Positions 37,951 through 47,980 are shown, counted from the stretch's first letter. The stretch: 64,000 nucleotides of DNA from Candidatus Saccharimonadota bacterium (GCA_028289065.1 JAQGHA010000013.1:1-64000); one strand, 5' to 3'. Notes: generated by a model from the letters alone, not told the origin. Numbers and translations are program-made.

Positions 37951-38088
37951 AGTGGACAGGGAAGAGGGGATTTGGTAAGATTGCTTAGTTGTAATAACAA
38001 CAAATTCACAAAATTTGGTCCCGTACTTTGTACGGACCCACTCGGCTCGGTAATCTAAACCAAGCTTTCAGATTACGCTCACCTTCAT

Positions 38089-38163
38089 GGTCCCGTCGTC
38101 TAACGGTTAGGACACCAGGTTCTCATCCTGGCAATCGGAGTTCGATTCTCCGCGGGATCACCA
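38089..38163 (+). tRNA. tRNA-Glu (CTC anticodon), CCA encoded
   Basis: GGTCCCGTCGTCTAACGGTTAGGACACCAGGTTCTCATCCTGGCAATCGGAGTTCGATTCTCCGCGGGATCACCA; loop TTCTCAT. Confidence 0.95.
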
Positions 38164-38197
38164 TAGAAAGTACGTCACGTTATGTGGCGTTTTTTCT
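38154..38197 (+). repeat. tRNA-Glu att-like repeat E1 (tRNA 3' end + terminator)
   Basis: GGGATCACCATAGAAAGTACGTCACGTTATGTGGCGTTTTTTCT. Confidence 0.85.
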
Positions 38198-38243
38198 ATT
38201 CTATACTACTATTGTTCGTCAACTTATTTGATACAATAATGGC

Positions 38244-39146
38244 ATGGAACCTAATTCTGAATATAGTCAGTCAAATGAGAATAGTAATAATGATACTTCC
38301 GGTAGCGTATTTATGCGATTTTTTCGGAAACACCGTCGGAGCTCCACAGAAGATAGTTATCCCACTACAACACTACAACAACCCGAAAAAAAAGAACTTT
38401 TTTCGCTTGAGGCAAAACCAACATGGGGCAATCCGACAGTTTTAAAGCTAATGCCACAGCAAATTACAGAGACGTTATACAATGCAGGCATTGAGCAAAG
38501 ACCAGAAGAGGCACAGGTCGTCCGGTATGTCGGCGGAATTGATCCAGACTTAACCATTGACGCTCAACTTACCTTTAGTGACTATGCCAAAAAACACAAT
38601 CTCGACACCTCAAAACCACTGGAGGCGGTTTCACTTTACACAGGTAGTCTAACCCTAGACGATTACTCCATTTTGCGTGATATAACAGGCTATTTACCTG
38701 ATAGTGATTCAAAACCAAATGTTAAGGCTCTTCTAAGTAAGATGACTCCGGCAGGTAAGGAGTTTATGGAAAACGTGGTACTACCTGCAAATCTTAAGAT
38801 TGGAGCCGCGTGGGAGGCCATGCTCGATGGCAATAAAAAACCTATTTCGTATTTTTATAATTTAAAGTTATCATTCACACCAAATATAGAAACCAAAACC
38901 GCGTATTGGGTCGGAGAAAATTATGGTGGAGAAATCTCCCGAACGTTCGGTCCTGCTATTGAAAACGGTGGTAGCGCAGGTCCAATTGCTAGTGGAGAAA
39001 TTATAGTTAAATTGAGAGATAACGTAGCGGGTCTACTATACATCAATAGCCTGCAAGCTAACACAACACAGTGGGCGGTCGACTCTTTTATACGGACTCA
39101 TATTTTGAATGAAAACGAAAATCGAATTGTCGCGACTCGTGGTTAA
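38244..39146 (+). CDS. hypothetical protein (cassette gene)
   Basis: 300 aa ORF; TACAAT just upstream of the ATG. Confidence 0.65.
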   Translation: MEPNSEYSQSNENSNNDTSGSVFMRFFRKHRRSSTEDSYPTTTLQQPEKKELFSLEAKPTWGNPTVLKLMPQQITETLYNAGIEQRPEEAQVVRYVGGIDPDLTIDAQLTFSDYAKKHNLDTSKPLEAVSLYTGSLTLDDYSILRDITGYLPDSDSKPNVKALLSKMTPAGKEFMENVVLPANLKIGAAWEAMLDGNKKPISYFYNLKLSFTPNIETKTAYWVGENYGGEISRTFGPAIENGGSAGPIASGEIIVKLRDNVAGLLYINSLQANTTQWAVDSFIRTHILNENENRIVATRG

Positions 39147-39225
39147 TGCTATTCTTTTTTCAAGTTTATCGTATCGTTACAACTGACTACTTCCGCCACT
39201 ATAGAGTTAAAAATCAGATAGGGAA

Positions 39226-39268
39226 GGGTCACCAAGCAAAGTACGTCACTTCGGTGGCGTTTTTTGTT
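39226..39268 (+). repeat. tRNA-Glu att-like repeat E2
   Basis: GGGTCACCAAGCAAAGTACGTCACTTCGGTGGCGTTTTTTGTT; shares AAAGTACGTCAC and GTGGCGTTTTTT plus TCACCA with E1. Confidence 0.85.
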
Positions 39269-39370
39269 TGGATTTTTACTAAACATAAGTATGTTTAGTA
39301 CTTCATATTTGATGTTACTATGCATTTATGTTAAAGTATGTTTATACTATTATTCAATGGAGGTCGAAAA

Positions 39371-39637
39371 ATGAACGAAGCATCATTTGAGTCGAAAAAA
39401 TCAACAGAATCTGACAGTCTTTCAAACGAAGACATTGAATTTTTTGAAGAAGATATTACAAGTTATATCATTGGTGAGTTTGGTGAAATACTCACAGAAG
39501 ACCCTGAGAAAAATCCTCTCGATTATGTTGATAGCATATCAAGTAAGTTAGGCGCAAACAGAAACACCGTACAGCTCTTGGCAACTCAACTTCGAGAAAT
39601 GCAAGTTCAAGGTCGCCGTCCATTTTTAGATAAGTAA
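39371..39637 (+). CDS. small acidic hypothetical protein (cassette gene)
   Basis: MNEASFESKKSTESDSLSNEDIEFFEED; 88 aa. Confidence 0.55.
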   Translation: MNEASFESKKSTESDSLSNEDIEFFEEDITSYIIGEFGEILTEDPEKNPLDYVDSISSKLGANRNTVQLLATQLREMQVQGRRPFLDK

Positions 39638-39667
39638 TTATGATTCATTTATAAATCGGGTAGCTTA

Positions 39668-39736
39668 GGTTCACCATAGTAGCATTACATATATAGAAAA
39701 GTGTCTTATAGTTGAAACGACTATGAGGCACTTTTT
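39668..39736 (+). repeat. tRNA-Glu att-like repeat E3 plus terminator
   Basis: GGTTCACCATAG (1 mismatch to GGATCACCATAG of the tRNA 3' end) followed by AAAAGTGtCTTATAGTtgaaacgACTATgAGGCACTTTTT. Confidence 0.55.
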
Positions 39737-39831
39737 GGTATGTGCTAAATTGTTTGTTTTTGTCATGGTATTAAGCTCTGAAAAGTGTTGAGCCCCGTCC
39801 TTACGGAGCAAGGCTCAACGTTTAGACGGGG

Positions 39832-40182
39832 CTAGATGTCTTCAAAAAAAGGCAGGTTCGGTTCGGTTTGGTCGAACGACCAACCTTCGAAGTCTCGCAG
39901 GTCTGGCCATGAGTTTGCCATGGATCCATCTTCGAAGAGCAGGGTCATGTTCGCCTGAAGGTTACTGCGCTCAACGGCGTAGGAAATAGTCACGTGCACG
40001 ACCGCGCCGTGACCTTCTGGCACTTCCAGGTTCTCCCAGTTAACGGGACCGTAATGTCCAGAACCAGTGGCTTTCCACGCCACCGAACCGTCTTCGCGCA
40101 GTGCTCCCCAAACCGTTTCCATGTGAGTGTGAATGGTTGCCGATGCGCGGTCAACCTGTACAACCTTAGGTGCGTCCATCAT
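39832..40182 (-). CDS. hypothetical protein (C/G-ending codons)
   Basis: 116 aa; TAGGAGATATGATGG start context; downstream hairpin AGCCCCGTC..GACGGGGCT. Confidence 0.6.
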   Translation of the reverse strand: MMDAPKVVQVDRASATIHTHMETVWGALREDGSVAWKATGSGHYGPVNWENLEVPEGHGAVVHVTISYAVERSNLQANMTLLFEDGSMANSWPDLRDFEGWSFDQTEPNLPFFEDI

Positions 40183-40277
40183 ATCTCCTATCGTTGATGC
40201 GGACTAATGATACAATACAACTTTAATGGATTTTAGTCAATATAAGTCGAAAGGCTTATTTTTGTTATTATAACTAA

Positions 40278-40919
40278 ATGATTGAAAAGCGAACAAAACT
40301 TATTATCGTTCCGGGGCATGCTTCCTTTAAAGAAGATGTGACATTGCCACTCTCCGCAAAAGTGGACGATGACAGCCTATGGGCACTTCAAAGCTTTCAA
40401 GCCGGTGAGCCTGGATTCTACATTAAACATATCAAAAAGGGATTGGAATTAACGGACGAAGATTCGCTCCTAATGTTTTCCGGTGGTCGCACAAGAGCTG
40501 CATCAGGGAAGTTCTGGAGTGAAGCTAAAACCTACTCTGAAATCGCAAAGCTTCTTTCGACTAAAGCACCACATGCCGTTCTGGAGGAATACGCACGAGA
40601 TTCATACCAAAATCTCGACTATAGTTTGCGCGAATTCAAATCTATTACTGGGGCGATGCCTACGAAAGTCTTTGTAGTTGGATGGGCGTTTAAAGCAGAC
40701 CGCTACCAATTTCATGCACAGACGCTTGGCATCCCAATGCAAAATTTTGAATATATAGGCGTCAATAATCCTATAGAAAGCGAGCTTGCTGGTGCACTAA
40801 AAGGTGAACTAGTCACATTAGAAGCATTCAAGGCTACGCCGCTTGGCAACGAGGGTGTTCTTTTAGAGAAAAGGCTTCAGCGGGATCCTTGGGGTGATGG
40901 AGAACCGCAGGATTATTAA
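40278..40919 (+). CDS. DUF218/YdcF-like protein
   Basis: IIVPGHASFKED..LLMFSGGRTRAA..EEYARDSYQNLDYS..VFVVGWAFKADRYQFHA. Confidence 0.65.
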   Translation: MIEKRTKLIIVPGHASFKEDVTLPLSAKVDDDSLWALQSFQAGEPGFYIKHIKKGLELTDEDSLLMFSGGRTRAASGKFWSEAKTYSEIAKLLSTKAPHAVLEEYARDSYQNLDYSLREFKSITGAMPTKVFVVGWAFKADRYQFHAQTLGIPMQNFEYIGVNNPIESELAGALKGELVTLEAFKATPLGNEGVLLEKRLQRDPWGDGEPQDY

Positions 40920-41019
40920 AACTTTACTTGCCTGCACGATATATTGACTTTATTAGCATTTTATTTTACAATATAACTGTCCTTTAAAATCGATTGTCTA
41001 CCTTGGAATAGGAACATCA

Positions 41020-41478
41020 ATGCGCCTCATCACGAATCTGTCATCCGCACAGTTGGAAGTCAACGGGAACACATTGCGACTCGACTGCCAAGCACTTCTA
41101 CTAGAGGGCACGGCGATTGGCAAGGCTACGCCTATCCAGCGCCTTCGAGGTTTCGGCCCCGATTCCGCCTGGCCAGTTTTCAGCCTGTGGCTGAGCTGCA
41201 ACCATCTCGAGTACAAGATGGAGAACGCCGAAAGCGACCAGCTCATCCTGAACAGCGATGTACAGCCGGAGGGTCGTCCGATCTTCAGCGGTGCAACCAT
41301 GAAGTTCGTCGATGGCACCGAGCTGTCCCTACATGCCCAAGATGACGAGCAACCATTCGACATCTCCGACCACGAGGACTACGAGGTTGTCTGGAAAGAG
41401 CTATTTTATAGGTCGGTTAGTTACTACAACGGCCCTAATTTCCCTCTACTCCAATTCGTTCCAAAGTACCTCGTGTAG
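41020..41478 (+). CDS. hypothetical protein (C/G-ending codons)
   Basis: 152 aa; followed by CGCCCCGC..GCGGGGCG terminator (about 41491-41549). Confidence 0.6.
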   Translation: MRLITNLSSAQLEVNGNTLRLDCQALLLEGTAIGKATPIQRLRGFGPDSAWPVFSLWLSCNHLEYKMENAESDQLILNSDVQPEGRPIFSGATMKFVDGTELSLHAQDDEQPFDISDHEDYEVVWKELFYRSVSYYNGPNFPLLQFVPKYLV

Positions 41479-41490
41479 ACACGGACATCC

Positions 41491-41549
41491 CGCCCCGCAA
41501 GCAAGCAACGTCATCACTGGCGATGTTAGCTAGCGGGGCGTTCGCTTTT
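41491..41549 (+). terminator. Terminator hairpin
   Basis: CGCCCCGC..GCGGGGCG TTCGCTTTTT. Confidence 0.7.
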
Positions 41550-41580
41550 TATATACAACTCACGCCAATCAACAATTTCT

Positions 41581-42318
41581 TCATTTTAATAAGAAAATCG
41601 CGCCTACCAACGCACCAAATGCTAATGCATATTTCGCAAACGTCTCACCCTTTTTAATAGCGAATCGGGTGCCAATATAGCTCCCTATACTACCACCAAG
41701 AATAGCTGCTAAAGCATGCAGGAGTAAAAAATTACCCTGAAAAGCGAGAATAGCAAATATCACCCCTGATTGCACCAGCCCAATGAGCCTTCGTAGTGCT
41801 GTACTTTGTAAAATGGTTAAATCGAATAACTGCGATAATCCGATGGCAATCAATATTGAAAATGCACTACTAGAAATGATAGAGCTTGCTAGAAGTAACA
41901 GTGTCAATAATCCAACACCTACATTTCGATATTGTGTAGGTATTTTTATTTTACGTCGATCAATAAACAACATAGGAATGGATAGGATTGTAATCACCGC
42001 TAGCATAGTTTTAAACGAACTTGTATCAATATGTATGAGTGTGAGCGCGCCGATGATTGAAACAATGGCTGTAATTATTACCAAAGTTATTGTCCGTTTT
42101 TTATGAGAAGGGAAATGGTCTGTTTTACGAAAAGCCGCTAATGAGCTTGCGCCCATGCCAATTGCCATAAACCCGCCAGTTGTTGCACCCTGTGCTGGCG
42201 TCATACCGCTCAAAAGCCAATATGGTGCCATCAGGTAGCCACCACCGCCACCAGCGATACCGCTTAAAATACTTGATATCAGAGCAACGAGAAATGTTGC
42301 CAAATAAATAACTTCCAT
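41581..42318 (-). CDS. TauE/SafE family sulfite/anion exporter
   Basis: SSILSGIAGGGGGYLMAPYWLLSGMTPAQGATTG..GSIGSYIGTRFAIK. Confidence 0.85.
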   Translation of the reverse strand: MEVIYLATFLVALISSILSGIAGGGGGYLMAPYWLLSGMTPAQGATTGGFMAIGMGASSLAAFRKTDHFPSHKKRTITLVIITAIVSIIGALTLIHIDTSSFKTMLAVITILSIPMLFIDRRKIKIPTQYRNVGVGLLTLLLLASSIISSSAFSILIAIGLSQLFDLTILQSTALRRLIGLVQSGVIFAILAFQGNFLLLHALAAILGGSIGSYIGTRFAIKKGETFAKYALAFGALVGAIFLLK

Positions 42319-42651
42319 TATTTTCCTTGTTTGTTTTGTTATAAGAGAATGCGCTGAATAGCGGCTAATATAATTCTATTATAGCATAGGCATTTTAATA
42401 TGTCAAGTAAGTAAAGTTCCATCAACGTTCCTAGTTGTAAGCAACCCGCCTCAGTCGTATAATTAATACCAGACGACACATACACTGGCATTCGCAAAGC
42501 ATCCCTGGAAGTCTATATACAATCTCGGCTCCCTGTCGCGAGGATACTATCAACGGTTAGTACACTCCACCAGTTAGCCTTATAAATTAAACCCGTACAG
42601 CTAAGCAGTTTGTTTTAGTTGTTTTTTATTTATAAAGACTATGGAGATTAC

Positions 42652-42804
42652 ATGAAGACCACAAATGATATTGAACTAATTAGTTACATTGCGACACCTC
42701 GGCGCACTACATCAGAACCAGTAAAAATCGACGCTATTCTTGAAGCGCGCATGCGAGCGTTTTTGCGGGCTAGGCGGGTTCGACGCTGGATGTCTGCTAA
42801 GTAG
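42652..42804 (+). CDS. small basic hypothetical protein
   Basis: MKTTNDIELISYIATPRRTTSEPVKIDAILEARMRAFLRARRVRRWMSAK. Confidence 0.45.
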   Translation: MKTTNDIELISYIATPRRTTSEPVKIDAILEARMRAFLRARRVRRWMSAK

Positions 42805-42811
42805 AGTAGGT

Positions 42812-42853
42812 AGGGAACACCAAAAAAGCGTCATAGTGTATGGCGCTTTTTAT
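42812..42853 (+). repeat. tRNA-Glu att-like repeat E4 plus terminator
   Basis: AGGGAACACCAAAAAAGCGTCATAGTGTATGGCGCTTTTTAT; same architecture as E2 (TAGGGAAG..TCACCAAG..AAAG..CGTCA..TGGCG..TTTTT). Confidence 0.55.
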
Positions 42854-42954
42854 AATTAAACTGAATTATTGTTATTAATGACAATAAGTGTTATAAAAAT
42901 ACTACCAGTCATCCGACTCGGTATTCCGCTCCTTATACAATTAGGTGATACATC

Positions 42955-44028
42955 ATGGCAAAAGATGCTGAACTCGACCGCTTGAACGATGTCCAACAGC
43001 GTGCTTACGAGCAGAAACAAACCGCTCACAAAGCCCAGCAATCCGCGTGGGACCGAAAGAAATCCACAGGAGACGCCCTCCATGCCGCTTTTGAAGAGAA
43101 GGATCGTGCATACGTAGCACAGCAGTCGTCCTGGGAGAACCTGCAGCGGCTGCGAGACAGCTACGGACCTCGGATCGAGCACTTGAATACATCTCAAGAA
43201 AAAGCTTTTCGAAACATGGGCGCCGCTTTCGATAGCGCGTCCAATGCACACGATCGTCATGACGGAGCAAGCGCTAAAATGTACGCCGAGCAAGGGCATA
43301 CATATAAGGCTGAATCCAAAGGCTACGTCGAGGAACGTCGCAGGCTTGTAGATGAACTGCGATCCGCTGCCGCCCGGCATCAACCGTACGTGACCGCTTT
43401 TCAAGTCGCTAAAGAACATTTCAGTACTGCGAAACACAATTACGAAGCAGCAAAGGCTGCGCACGAGCGAGCGATGAAGGAGTATAGGACAGCTAAGGCT
43501 GCCTTCGATACTGCCAGCAAAGCCTTCCAGGCGAGGCTGGCCATCGTCAAAGCAGAAAACGCCAAAAAGACGAAGGACAAACGTTCAATTGCCGAACGTG
43601 CAGGCGTACCCTACGCTCATCGTGACAACGTCTATACCAAGACCGACCCTGACGGCACTATCCAAATCTACTTCGGTGGAGTGGGTGAGCCGAACGGACC
43701 CGGTCATGGTCACTACACCATGGATCGATCAGGGAAAGTGACCTACAAGCGAGACCCGTTCGACCCGCACGGCCAACAGAATTTCGAAGGCCCTGGCAAG
43801 GACGGACACCGAGGAGGCTTCTTGAAGTCACAGCATGGATGGATTGATAACTATCCAGTAACATTCGCACTTGGATGGGGTACGAAGCAAGGTCACACTC
43901 TTATAGCCGATGGACACCTTTCTCAAGACCACTTCCGCGACAGCCGACACCACGACCATTATGGTCCAGGCGAAGGACCTAACAGTAACGGTACGTTGCG
44001 TCGTCAGTACACCGGACCTGGAGCATAG
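42955..44028 (+). CDS. coiled-coil protein with G/H/D-rich C-terminal domain (C/G-ending codons)
   Basis: 357 aa; long alpha-helical A/K/E/Q region then GHGHYTMDRSGKVTYKRDPFDPHGQQNFEGPGKDGHRGG. Confidence 0.7.
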   Translation: MAKDAELDRLNDVQQRAYEQKQTAHKAQQSAWDRKKSTGDALHAAFEEKDRAYVAQQSSWENLQRLRDSYGPRIEHLNTSQEKAFRNMGAAFDSASNAHDRHDGASAKMYAEQGHTYKAESKGYVEERRRLVDELRSAAARHQPYVTAFQVAKEHFSTAKHNYEAAKAAHERAMKEYRTAKAAFDTASKAFQARLAIVKAENAKKTKDKRSIAERAGVPYAHRDNVYTKTDPDGTIQIYFGGVGEPNGPGHGHYTMDRSGKVTYKRDPFDPHGQQNFEGPGKDGHRGGFLKSQHGWIDNYPVTFALGWGTKQGHTLIADGHLSQDHFRDSRHHDHYGPGEGPNSNGTLRRQYTGPGA

Positions 44029-44097
44029 TTTTACAGACCTGAGTCATGTCTTAAAACTGACTCTCTTAAATTTGCGGTATAATAAAGGCAAACCATT

Positions 44098-44367
44098 ATG
44101 AAATTTATATCTCAAGACCAAATACAGTACACTAAACTCGCATTATCACTATTCGATTTAGAAAAACCAAACATAAAAACTATTGAAACTATTCTAGAAT
44201 TTGGTGAATTAATCAAAAAGTACGCGACTGACGATAATGCGATTATTTATGATGTAACAGAATATATATATGAACAGCTTCGCATTATTAATAACGAGCC
44301 GGGAGCTTTCAATAATGTCGAGATTCGTCAAGAATTAGAAACAAGAATTAGAAACAACAAAGCCTAA
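44098..44367 (+). CDS. small hypothetical protein
   Basis: 89 aa ORF. Confidence 0.5.
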   Translation: MKFISQDQIQYTKLALSLFDLEKPNIKTIETILEFGELIKKYATDDNAIIYDVTEYIYEQLRIINNEPGAFNNVEIRQELETRIRNNKA

Positions 44368-44434
44368 ATTTGTTTTTTCATATCAATCGTAAAAAGTAGG
44401 CGACAAATCTTCGCAATAATGAGATAATAGTTGC

Positions 44435-46405
44435 TTGATGACCACGCCTACACCTTCTTCCAATCCCTCAACTCATCCGGCATCGTCTCTTGATGTACGG
44501 TATCTGCATAATTTGGAACAATATATCGCCGATGGTAACAAAGCGGATATTTTATATAAGCACCAAAAAGCAATTATTAAAGATACCGTTGAGTTTTTAC
44601 GAGGCGGTAATAAACGGGGTTATATTGAAGCACCAACTGGTACCGGCAAGACGGTTTTATTCGTTACCTTAGCCGAGGCTTTCAGCTACCAGGCTGAAAA
44701 ACCACCAAAAATCCTGGTCGTTACACCAACTAAAGACCTTGTGCGCCAAACACTTGGCGGCAGTAGTGGCGATAAGGGCTTCGCCGGCTTTGCACCAAAT
44801 ATGAGCGTTGGTACCTTTTACAGTGACACTCCTAGTGGCCTGCGTGGTTTGGAAGCTCAAGTAACTATTACTACCTATGCTTCACTGGTGAAGCTTGCGG
44901 CCACTCCAATTACAACCACCGACCAGCAGGGGAATCAGCACACTAAATTAGTGAATATGGTAAACGAACGGTTCGATATTATTTTTCTTGATGAAGGCCA
45001 CAAAGCCCTAGGCGCCAGCAGCCGCCGTATCGTCAACGACATTAATGACGAAACACTTATCATCGGCTTTACGGCCACACCGGATTACCACGCCTCTCGC
45101 AGCCTGGAAAGTTTACTCCCAGCCTTAATCCACCGCTTAGACCTCAAAGAAGCCATCGAGTTGGACATGCTTTCGTCGGTGATTCCTATCGCCATTCCGG
45201 CGCCAACAACAACGGCGCAAGAATTTTCAATTGGCGCACTAGGTGAGTACGAAAACAAAAGTTTGAAACAACTAATTCATAACCGCTCGCGCAACCAAAT
45301 GGTTGTTTCGATTGCGACCCAGTTAATCAAAGCTGGTAATACACCCATCATAGCCTGCATTCCTGGTGATACCATGGCTCATCCTCACTTATTAGCTGAC
45401 ATGCTTAGCGAACAGTATGTTGATGATGCCGATGGCATTCCGAGGCCAATTCGAGTCAGCGCTATTACCAGTTCAATTTCTGCGGCTGCTCGCCAAAAAA
45501 TATATGCGGAGCTGGAAAAGGGGACAATTGATGCTTTGACGTACATTGACGTTCTAACTGAAGGTTGGGATAGCCAACGGGCCAATGTTATTATCAATGC
45601 CCGACCTACAAGGTCGCTGGTATCAGCTCGCCAACGCACCGGGCGCATTTTGCGTAACAAACCTGATAACCGGCCGGCCTTAGCTATCGATATCGTTGAT
45701 TTAATAGCCGCGAATACCGCACCACAAGTTTCAATGGCTGATATTTTTACCCTGAAAACCATTACCAACGGTTCAGCCATCGGCGCCATCGACCCAGCCC
45801 ACGAAGCCCCAATGAAAAAATCCATCCAAGCCATCTTTAAACATTATGGCGCTGTTGAAACTATTATTAACAACTACACCTTGTACAATGAACTACTCGA
45901 AACGCTACCGCACTTAACCCGCGGCCAAGCCTCAATTAAACAAGATGGTAAAGTGCGCACCTTCGCCTCAGCCGGCCGCTTATTTACCCGCCTCAACGTT
46001 GATAGCTTTGCCCTGGAATACCTAAAGCAACACGAAAACATCGATGTGCGTATGGTTCGTCGTCACCATGAAGCCATTGAAGCCTACGACGAAGAACAAA
46101 TTCAGTTATACCTGGCGAATCTTCCTAATGCTGTCCACACTGGCCAAGGCTTAAAAGTAGGTGATAAGTCGTATGTCAGCCTAAACGAGCTGGTGACAAT
46201 TATTCGTCAAAAATACTCGTTCAGTGACGTAACTTATCGAACTGTCGAAATTATTGCCCATGAAGTTATTAAATCGGATGAAGATTTATACTTTACAAAA
46301 AGGTTCCGAGCTCGAACCCACCGCGGAATCATGCTCTACACCTGCCAAACTATGGTTTCCATAGCTGTCGGGCAATCTATTGTCGAAGCTTGTCGCGAAG
46401 AATAA
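44435..46405 (+). CDS. DEAD/DEAH-box helicase, SSL2/type III-like superfamily 2
   Basis: GYIEAPTGTGKTVLFVTLAE; IIFLDEGHKALG; GFTATPDYHASR; SARQRTGRILR. Confidence 0.9.
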   Translation: MMTTPTPSSNPSTHPASSLDVRYLHNLEQYIADGNKADILYKHQKAIIKDTVEFLRGGNKRGYIEAPTGTGKTVLFVTLAEAFSYQAEKPPKILVVTPTKDLVRQTLGGSSGDKGFAGFAPNMSVGTFYSDTPSGLRGLEAQVTITTYASLVKLAATPITTTDQQGNQHTKLVNMVNERFDIIFLDEGHKALGASSRRIVNDINDETLIIGFTATPDYHASRSLESLLPALIHRLDLKEAIELDMLSSVIPIAIPAPTTTAQEFSIGALGEYENKSLKQLIHNRSRNQMVVSIATQLIKAGNTPIIACIPGDTMAHPHLLADMLSEQYVDDADGIPRPIRVSAITSSISAAARQKIYAELEKGTIDALTYIDVLTEGWDSQRANVIINARPTRSLVSARQRTGRILRNKPDNRPALAIDIVDLIAANTAPQVSMADIFTLKTITNGSAIGAIDPAHEAPMKKSIQAIFKHYGAVETIINNYTLYNELLETLPHLTRGQASIKQDGKVRTFASAGRLFTRLNVDSFALEYLKQHENIDVRMVRRHHEAIEAYDEEQIQLYLANLPNAVHTGQGLKVGDKSYVSLNELVTIIRQKYSFSDVTYRTVEIIAHEVIKSDEDLYFTKRFRARTHRGIMLYTCQTMVSIAVGQSIVEACREE

Positions 46406-46543
46406 CATAGTCGTTTGGTACGGTGAATTACCAGCGTGCAGCAAAAGCCGCTGATACCTGCCGAGCCTCATCCAGCACAGCAGTAGGTGATCCGGACCTT
46501 CACGTCACCGTAGCGGGAAATGCTAGTGTATAGTAAGTCTACT

Positions 46544-47614
46544 ATGCAACATCTTATTGATATCGAGACAGCCAAACAGCTTACCGATGATTATATTAAA
46601 AACTATTGTCAAACTCGTTTGAACGAATCCCAACAACTCGGCCCGACATATACCCGACTTTGGCAGTCAATTGAGAGCCTACTGCTGGCAGGCGGGAAAC
46701 GGTTCCGGCCATTCATGGTGCTAGCTACCTATCAGGCATATAATCCGCAAGGTGCACTAAATGACGTACTGCCGGCGGCTGTCGCCCAAGAGCTGATTCA
46801 CACAGCAATGCTCATCCATGATGACATTATTGACCGCGACAGCGTCCGCTATGGCATTAGTAATATTAGTGGGCAATACAAACAATATTACAGCCGTTTT
46901 TTGAATGACGAAACCGAACAAATGCACATGTCGATAAGTGCTGCACTGTTAGGTGGCGATGCCTTAATCAGTGATGCGCACCGGCTGCTTCGAAAGACAA
47001 ACCGGCCAACACTGCTTATTGAACAAGCCGATGAAATATTTAATAAAGCCATTTTCGAAGTGATCGGTGGTGAACTATTAGATACAGAAGCGTCTTTTCT
47101 ACCTGAAGGTGAAATTAGTGCTTTATCAATTGCCAAATACAAAACAGCTAGTTACTCGTTTATAAGCCCTATAACCATGGGGGCAATTCTAGCCGAAGCA
47201 CCCGAGCAAGACGTCAAGATTTTAACCCAATTTTCTGAAATTTTAGGTATTGGCTATCAACTCCGTGATGATTTACTTGGTATGTTTGGCAATGAAACTG
47301 CCACTGGTAAAAGTATCACTACGGACATCACCGAAGGAAAGCATACCTACCTGATTGAACAATTTGAGCTATTAGCAACGCCCGAACAATCCGAAGCTTT
47401 TAAAGCGGTTTTTCATTATAAGGATGCAACTGTCGATGAAATCAACACAGCCAAACTTTTATTAATTGAGTCAGGGGCCAGTATAGCCGTTGAAGAAAAT
47501 ATTAATACAATGAAATTGATGGCCTTCGAAAAAATTACCAATCTTACTATTTCGCAAGAGTCAAAACTAATTTATAAAAATCTGGTTGAGCGTAGTTTGA
47601 ATAGGGAATCGTAA
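46544..47614 (+). CDS. polyprenyl synthetase (isoprenyl diphosphate synthase)
   Basis: LLAGGKRFRPFMVLA; IHDDIIDRD; QLRDDLLGMFG. Confidence 0.93.
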   Translation: MQHLIDIETAKQLTDDYIKNYCQTRLNESQQLGPTYTRLWQSIESLLLAGGKRFRPFMVLATYQAYNPQGALNDVLPAAVAQELIHTAMLIHDDIIDRDSVRYGISNISGQYKQYYSRFLNDETEQMHMSISAALLGGDALISDAHRLLRKTNRPTLLIEQADEIFNKAIFEVIGGELLDTEASFLPEGEISALSIAKYKTASYSFISPITMGAILAEAPEQDVKILTQFSEILGIGYQLRDDLLGMFGNETATGKSITTDITEGKHTYLIEQFELLATPEQSEAFKAVFHYKDATVDEINTAKLLLIESGASIAVEENINTMKLMAFEKITNLTISQESKLIYKNLVERSLNRES

Positions 47615-47703
47615 TAAAGTTTTATAGTTATTGACTAACCATTCGAAAGTGATATTATACCAGTAACTCAAATTGAGTCGTTTCACGAGTGAATGGAAGT
47701 AGA

Positions 47704-47940
47704 ATGCTCCTCACAACAATTGAAGGTCCGAGGGTGGCTATCGACAAAAAACAAATCGTAAAGGTCGAAGGACCTTGCATGCGCCAGTTCTTAGGCCTTG
47801 ACCTGGGCGGGTTGTTCAGAGCTCCCGCCACCGTCACATACGAACCTCTAGATGAGCGCATAACCGAACGCGCCGTGGTATATATCACGGACGAGTCGTG
47901 GCGTAACCTGGTTCGAGAGATCGGCGCAGCTCCGCTGTAG
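47704..47940 (+). CDS. small hypothetical protein (C/G-ending codons)
   Basis: MLLTTIEGPRVAIDKKQIVKVEGPCMRQFLGLDLGG; GGAAGTAGA-ATG; downstream ACCCGCTGC..GCAGCGGGT hairpin. Confidence 0.55.
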   Translation: MLLTTIEGPRVAIDKKQIVKVEGPCMRQFLGLDLGGLFRAPATVTYEPLDERITERAVVYITDESWRNLVREIGAAPL

Positions 47941-47980
47941 CGCATCACCCTCTCCGCCACCACCCAAAATGAATTACTGA

